NCBI GenBank assembly: GCA_964569865.1
Contig: CAZMVQ010000108.1
Coordinates: 1-5,569 of the forward strand
Reading direction: 5' to 3'
Source of the DNA: DROE01 sp964569865
GTDB lineage: Bacteria; Pseudomonadota; Alphaproteobacteria; Rhizobiales; Devosiaceae
DNA length: 5,569 nucleotides
Shown piece by piece: positions 4,506-5,569 of the stretch (its first letter is position 1; every line of letters starts with the position of its first letter). Position numbers and translations under genes: made by a program. Below the pieces are notes generated by a model. It saw only the letters and a list, made by a program, of their open reading frames with translations. It did no database searches and had not been told where the DNA came from.

Positions 4506-4523
4506 GGAGAACAAGCATTCTCC
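4506..4523. promoter_or_regulatory. TetR-type operator O2, start of the SRPBCC leader
   Basis: GGAGAACAAGCATTCTCC has perfect 6-bp inverted arms (GGAGAA/TTCTCC) around six bases. It matches O1 at 14 of 18 positions and lies just downstream of the predicted transcription start. Two related sites around one promoter support a specific regulator rather than a chance palindrome. Confidence 0.6.
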
Positions 4524-4575
4524 GAGCTTTATTGTGGCAGTCCCATATTCTGCCCTTCAAAACAGGAGAATTTCA

Positions 4576-5052
4576 ATGCCCCATATCCATGTAACAAAAT
4601 CCACAACCGCCAGCCCCGATATCTGTTGGAGCCTAATCGCGGACTTTGGAAAAATCGACCATTTCAACCCGAATTTATCCAGCTCTCACATGCTGACTGA
4701 CGATGCTGAAATTGGATTGGGATCTAAACGCCAGTGCGATATGACAGACGGCAAAAGTTATATCCGCGAAGAAATTATCGAATGGAAAGAAGGTGAATAT
4801 TACGTCGTAAATATTTATGAAGGCAATATGCCTATTGCCAATACAACCGCAAAAATCAGCCTTTCTCCGGCAATTAATGGTGGAACATTGCTCACAATGG
4901 ACATGAAATATGACCCGAAATTTGGTCTTGTTGGCAAGGCTATGAACGCCGTTTTCATGCAGAGAATGATGACAGGATTAACGCAAAAAGTTGTTGATGG
5001 TCTGGCTGAAAAAGCTCAATTAGCAGAGCTAAAGTCTAATGTTGCCGCATAG
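4576..5052 (+). CDS. SRPBCC-fold (polyketide cyclase/START-like) protein
   Basis: This is a 158-residue protein of the SRPBCC superfamily (Polyketide_cyc2-like), whose helix-grip fold encloses a hydrophobic pocket for small ligands. Visible landmarks are the opening strand, then S13-P-D-I-C-W-S-L-I-A-D-F-G and I-D-H-F-N-P (27-32), G-L-G-S-x-R (47-52), E-E-I-I-E-W-K-E-G (65-73), and the long C-terminal helix from about 118 to 150. No signal peptide or membrane segment is seen, so it is probably cytoplasmic. The start at 4576 follows AGGAG (4564-4568) by 7 nt and aligns with family N-termini. The ATG at 4504 would put coding sequence over operator O2 and lacks a ribosome binding site. The gene stands alone under the operator-bearing promoter, divergent from TetR. 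It may bind or process the compound the repressor senses, but no substrate can be named. Confidence 0.9.
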   Translation: MPHIHVTKSTTASPDICWSLIADFGKIDHFNPNLSSSHMLTDDAEIGLGSKRQCDMTDGKSYIREEIIEWKEGEYYVVNIYEGNMPIANTTAKISLSPAINGGTLLTMDMKYDPKFGLVGKAMNAVFMQRMMTGLTQKVVDGLAEKAQLAELKSNVAA

Positions 5053-5057
5053 AAAAT

Positions 5058-5092
5058 GGGCAGTTTGCGCTCATATCGCGCTCAAACTGCTC
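5058..5092. terminator. Hairpin between convergent SRPBCC and thioesterase genes
   Basis: GCAGTTTG (5060-5067) pairs with CAAACTGC (5083-5090). After one mismatch GC/GC extends the stem inward, and G-T and G-C pairs extend it outward. On the minus strand the tail is CCCATTTTCT, a modest T-run suited to the thioesterase transcript. On the plus strand there is no T-run, though the hairpin begins directly after the SRPBCC stop. Confidence 0.55.
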
Positions 5093-5106
5093 GCTTCCAA
5101 CATAAC

Positions 5107-5556
5107 TTAAGAACTGCCCAACACCACAAAATCTCCAACAAAACGGGCACAAACCTTGCCCCCGGCCTCGACTGAGGACTGAACACTAATGCGAGCTTTT
5201 CCTTTGGCCGCAAAAACCTGCTCAAAACGCTGCCATTTTTCCTCATCGGCCAACATTGCACAGGCAATAAAATCAATCGCAGCCGGATGCAGATATTCAA
5301 CATTTTGTCGTTGAATAACCAAATGGGCATTTTTGGCGTTTTTCTCGTCCATTTTCAGGCGCAACAGACTCCATGCACTAAGAATGGCCAAAGTTGAAAG
5401 CGAACCGCCAAACGCCGTATCCCGATGGTTGGTATTGGGCAGCAGGGGCGCGCTTAAAACCACCCGATTGGCCTCAATTTCAACCACCCCCACCTGCATG
5501 GCTTTGGTTATGGGAATATTATTGTGCAAATATTCCTCTAGCTCGGCATTGTTCAT
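5107..5556 (-). CDS. Hotdog-fold thioesterase, YiiD C-terminal type
   Basis: This 149-residue protein resembles the thioesterase-like domain found at the C-terminus of E. coli YiiD and as stand-alone proteins. The signature is N41-x-N-H-R-D-T-A-F-G-G-S-L-S (41-54), followed by a long hydrophobic helix with A-I-L-S-A-W. Later come Q-N-V-E-Y-L-H-P (84-91) and a final beta-strand region. Such proteins adopt the hotdog fold, act as dimers or higher oligomers and are expected to hydrolyse acyl-thioesters; the substrate here is unknown. The acetyltransferase domain of full YiiD is absent. The start at 5556 follows GAAAGG (complement of 5563-5568) by 6 nt. The complement of 5567-5569 reads TGA, which could be the stop of an upstream gene outside the window. 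It is convergent with the SRPBCC gene, with no sign of shared control. Confidence 0.88.
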   Translation of the reverse strand: MNNAELEEYLHNNIPITKAMQVGVVEIEANRVVLSAPLLPNTNHRDTAFGGSLSTLAILSAWSLLRLKMDEKNAKNAHLVIQRQNVEYLHPAAIDFIACAMLADEEKWQRFEQVFAAKGKARISVQSSVEAGGKVCARFVGDFVVLGSS

Positions 5557-5569
5557 TGATAACCTTTCA

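Larger units (their letters stand above)
4158..4575. other. TetR/SRPBCC divergent control region with an assembly gap
   Basis: No gene lies in this 418-bp stretch as assembled. It contains, from left to right, the TetR 5' end, the 14-bp tandem repeats, a promoter with an embedded palindrome, 100 Ns, the same promoter again, a second palindrome and the SRPBCC ribosome binding site. If the gap is artificial, the real region is about 155 bp shorter. No clear minus-strand promoter for TetR was found. Confidence 0.7.

Overview
The window reads as a moderately AT-rich stretch of an alphaproteobacterial-type chromosome. That placement is an inference from the style of the proteins: an exported L,D-transpeptidase with a twin-arginine-like leader, and small secreted SH3b proteins with a C..GWC core and Ala/Pro linkers. 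It is not proven by any marker gene. I see no rRNA, tRNA, CRISPR array, transposase or phage gene.

Left third (1-2930): cell-envelope genes. A minus-strand L,D-transpeptidase (126-677) is divergent from two plus-strand genes for secreted SH3b proteins (1092-1856 and 2232-2870). The two SH3b genes are tandem paralogues. Their promoter/leader, signal peptide, SH3b domain, Ala-rich linker and a short hydrophobic segment are duplicated, but their C-terminal domains are unrelated. The first ends in an unassigned beta-rich domain and the second in a beta/gamma-crystallin-like domain with both calcium-binding signatures intact. Each gene has its own terminator.

Middle (2960-4160): two minus-strand genes. 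One encodes a small membrane protein of the two-TM ion-channel type with an unusual filter, TTLGMGD. The other is a TetR-family regulator that starts with TTG.

Right (4160-5569): the TetR gene is divergent from an SRPBCC-fold protein (4576-5052). The region between them holds a 14-bp tandem repeat and a near-consensus sigma-70 promoter with an inverted repeat in its spacer. A second, related inverted repeat lies just after the expected transcription start. This is the layout expected of a TetR repressor controlling its divergent neighbour. A run of exactly 100 Ns interrupts the region and is flanked on both sides by the same 55 bp, so the apparent promoter duplication may be an assembly artefact. 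The window closes with a convergent YiiD-C-terminal-type hotdog thioesterase (5107-5556, minus).

Most worth pursuing are the paired SH3b genes with swapped C-terminal domains and a conserved leader, and the TetR/operator/SRPBCC switch with its suspicious gap. No complete novel defence or mobile system is evident.
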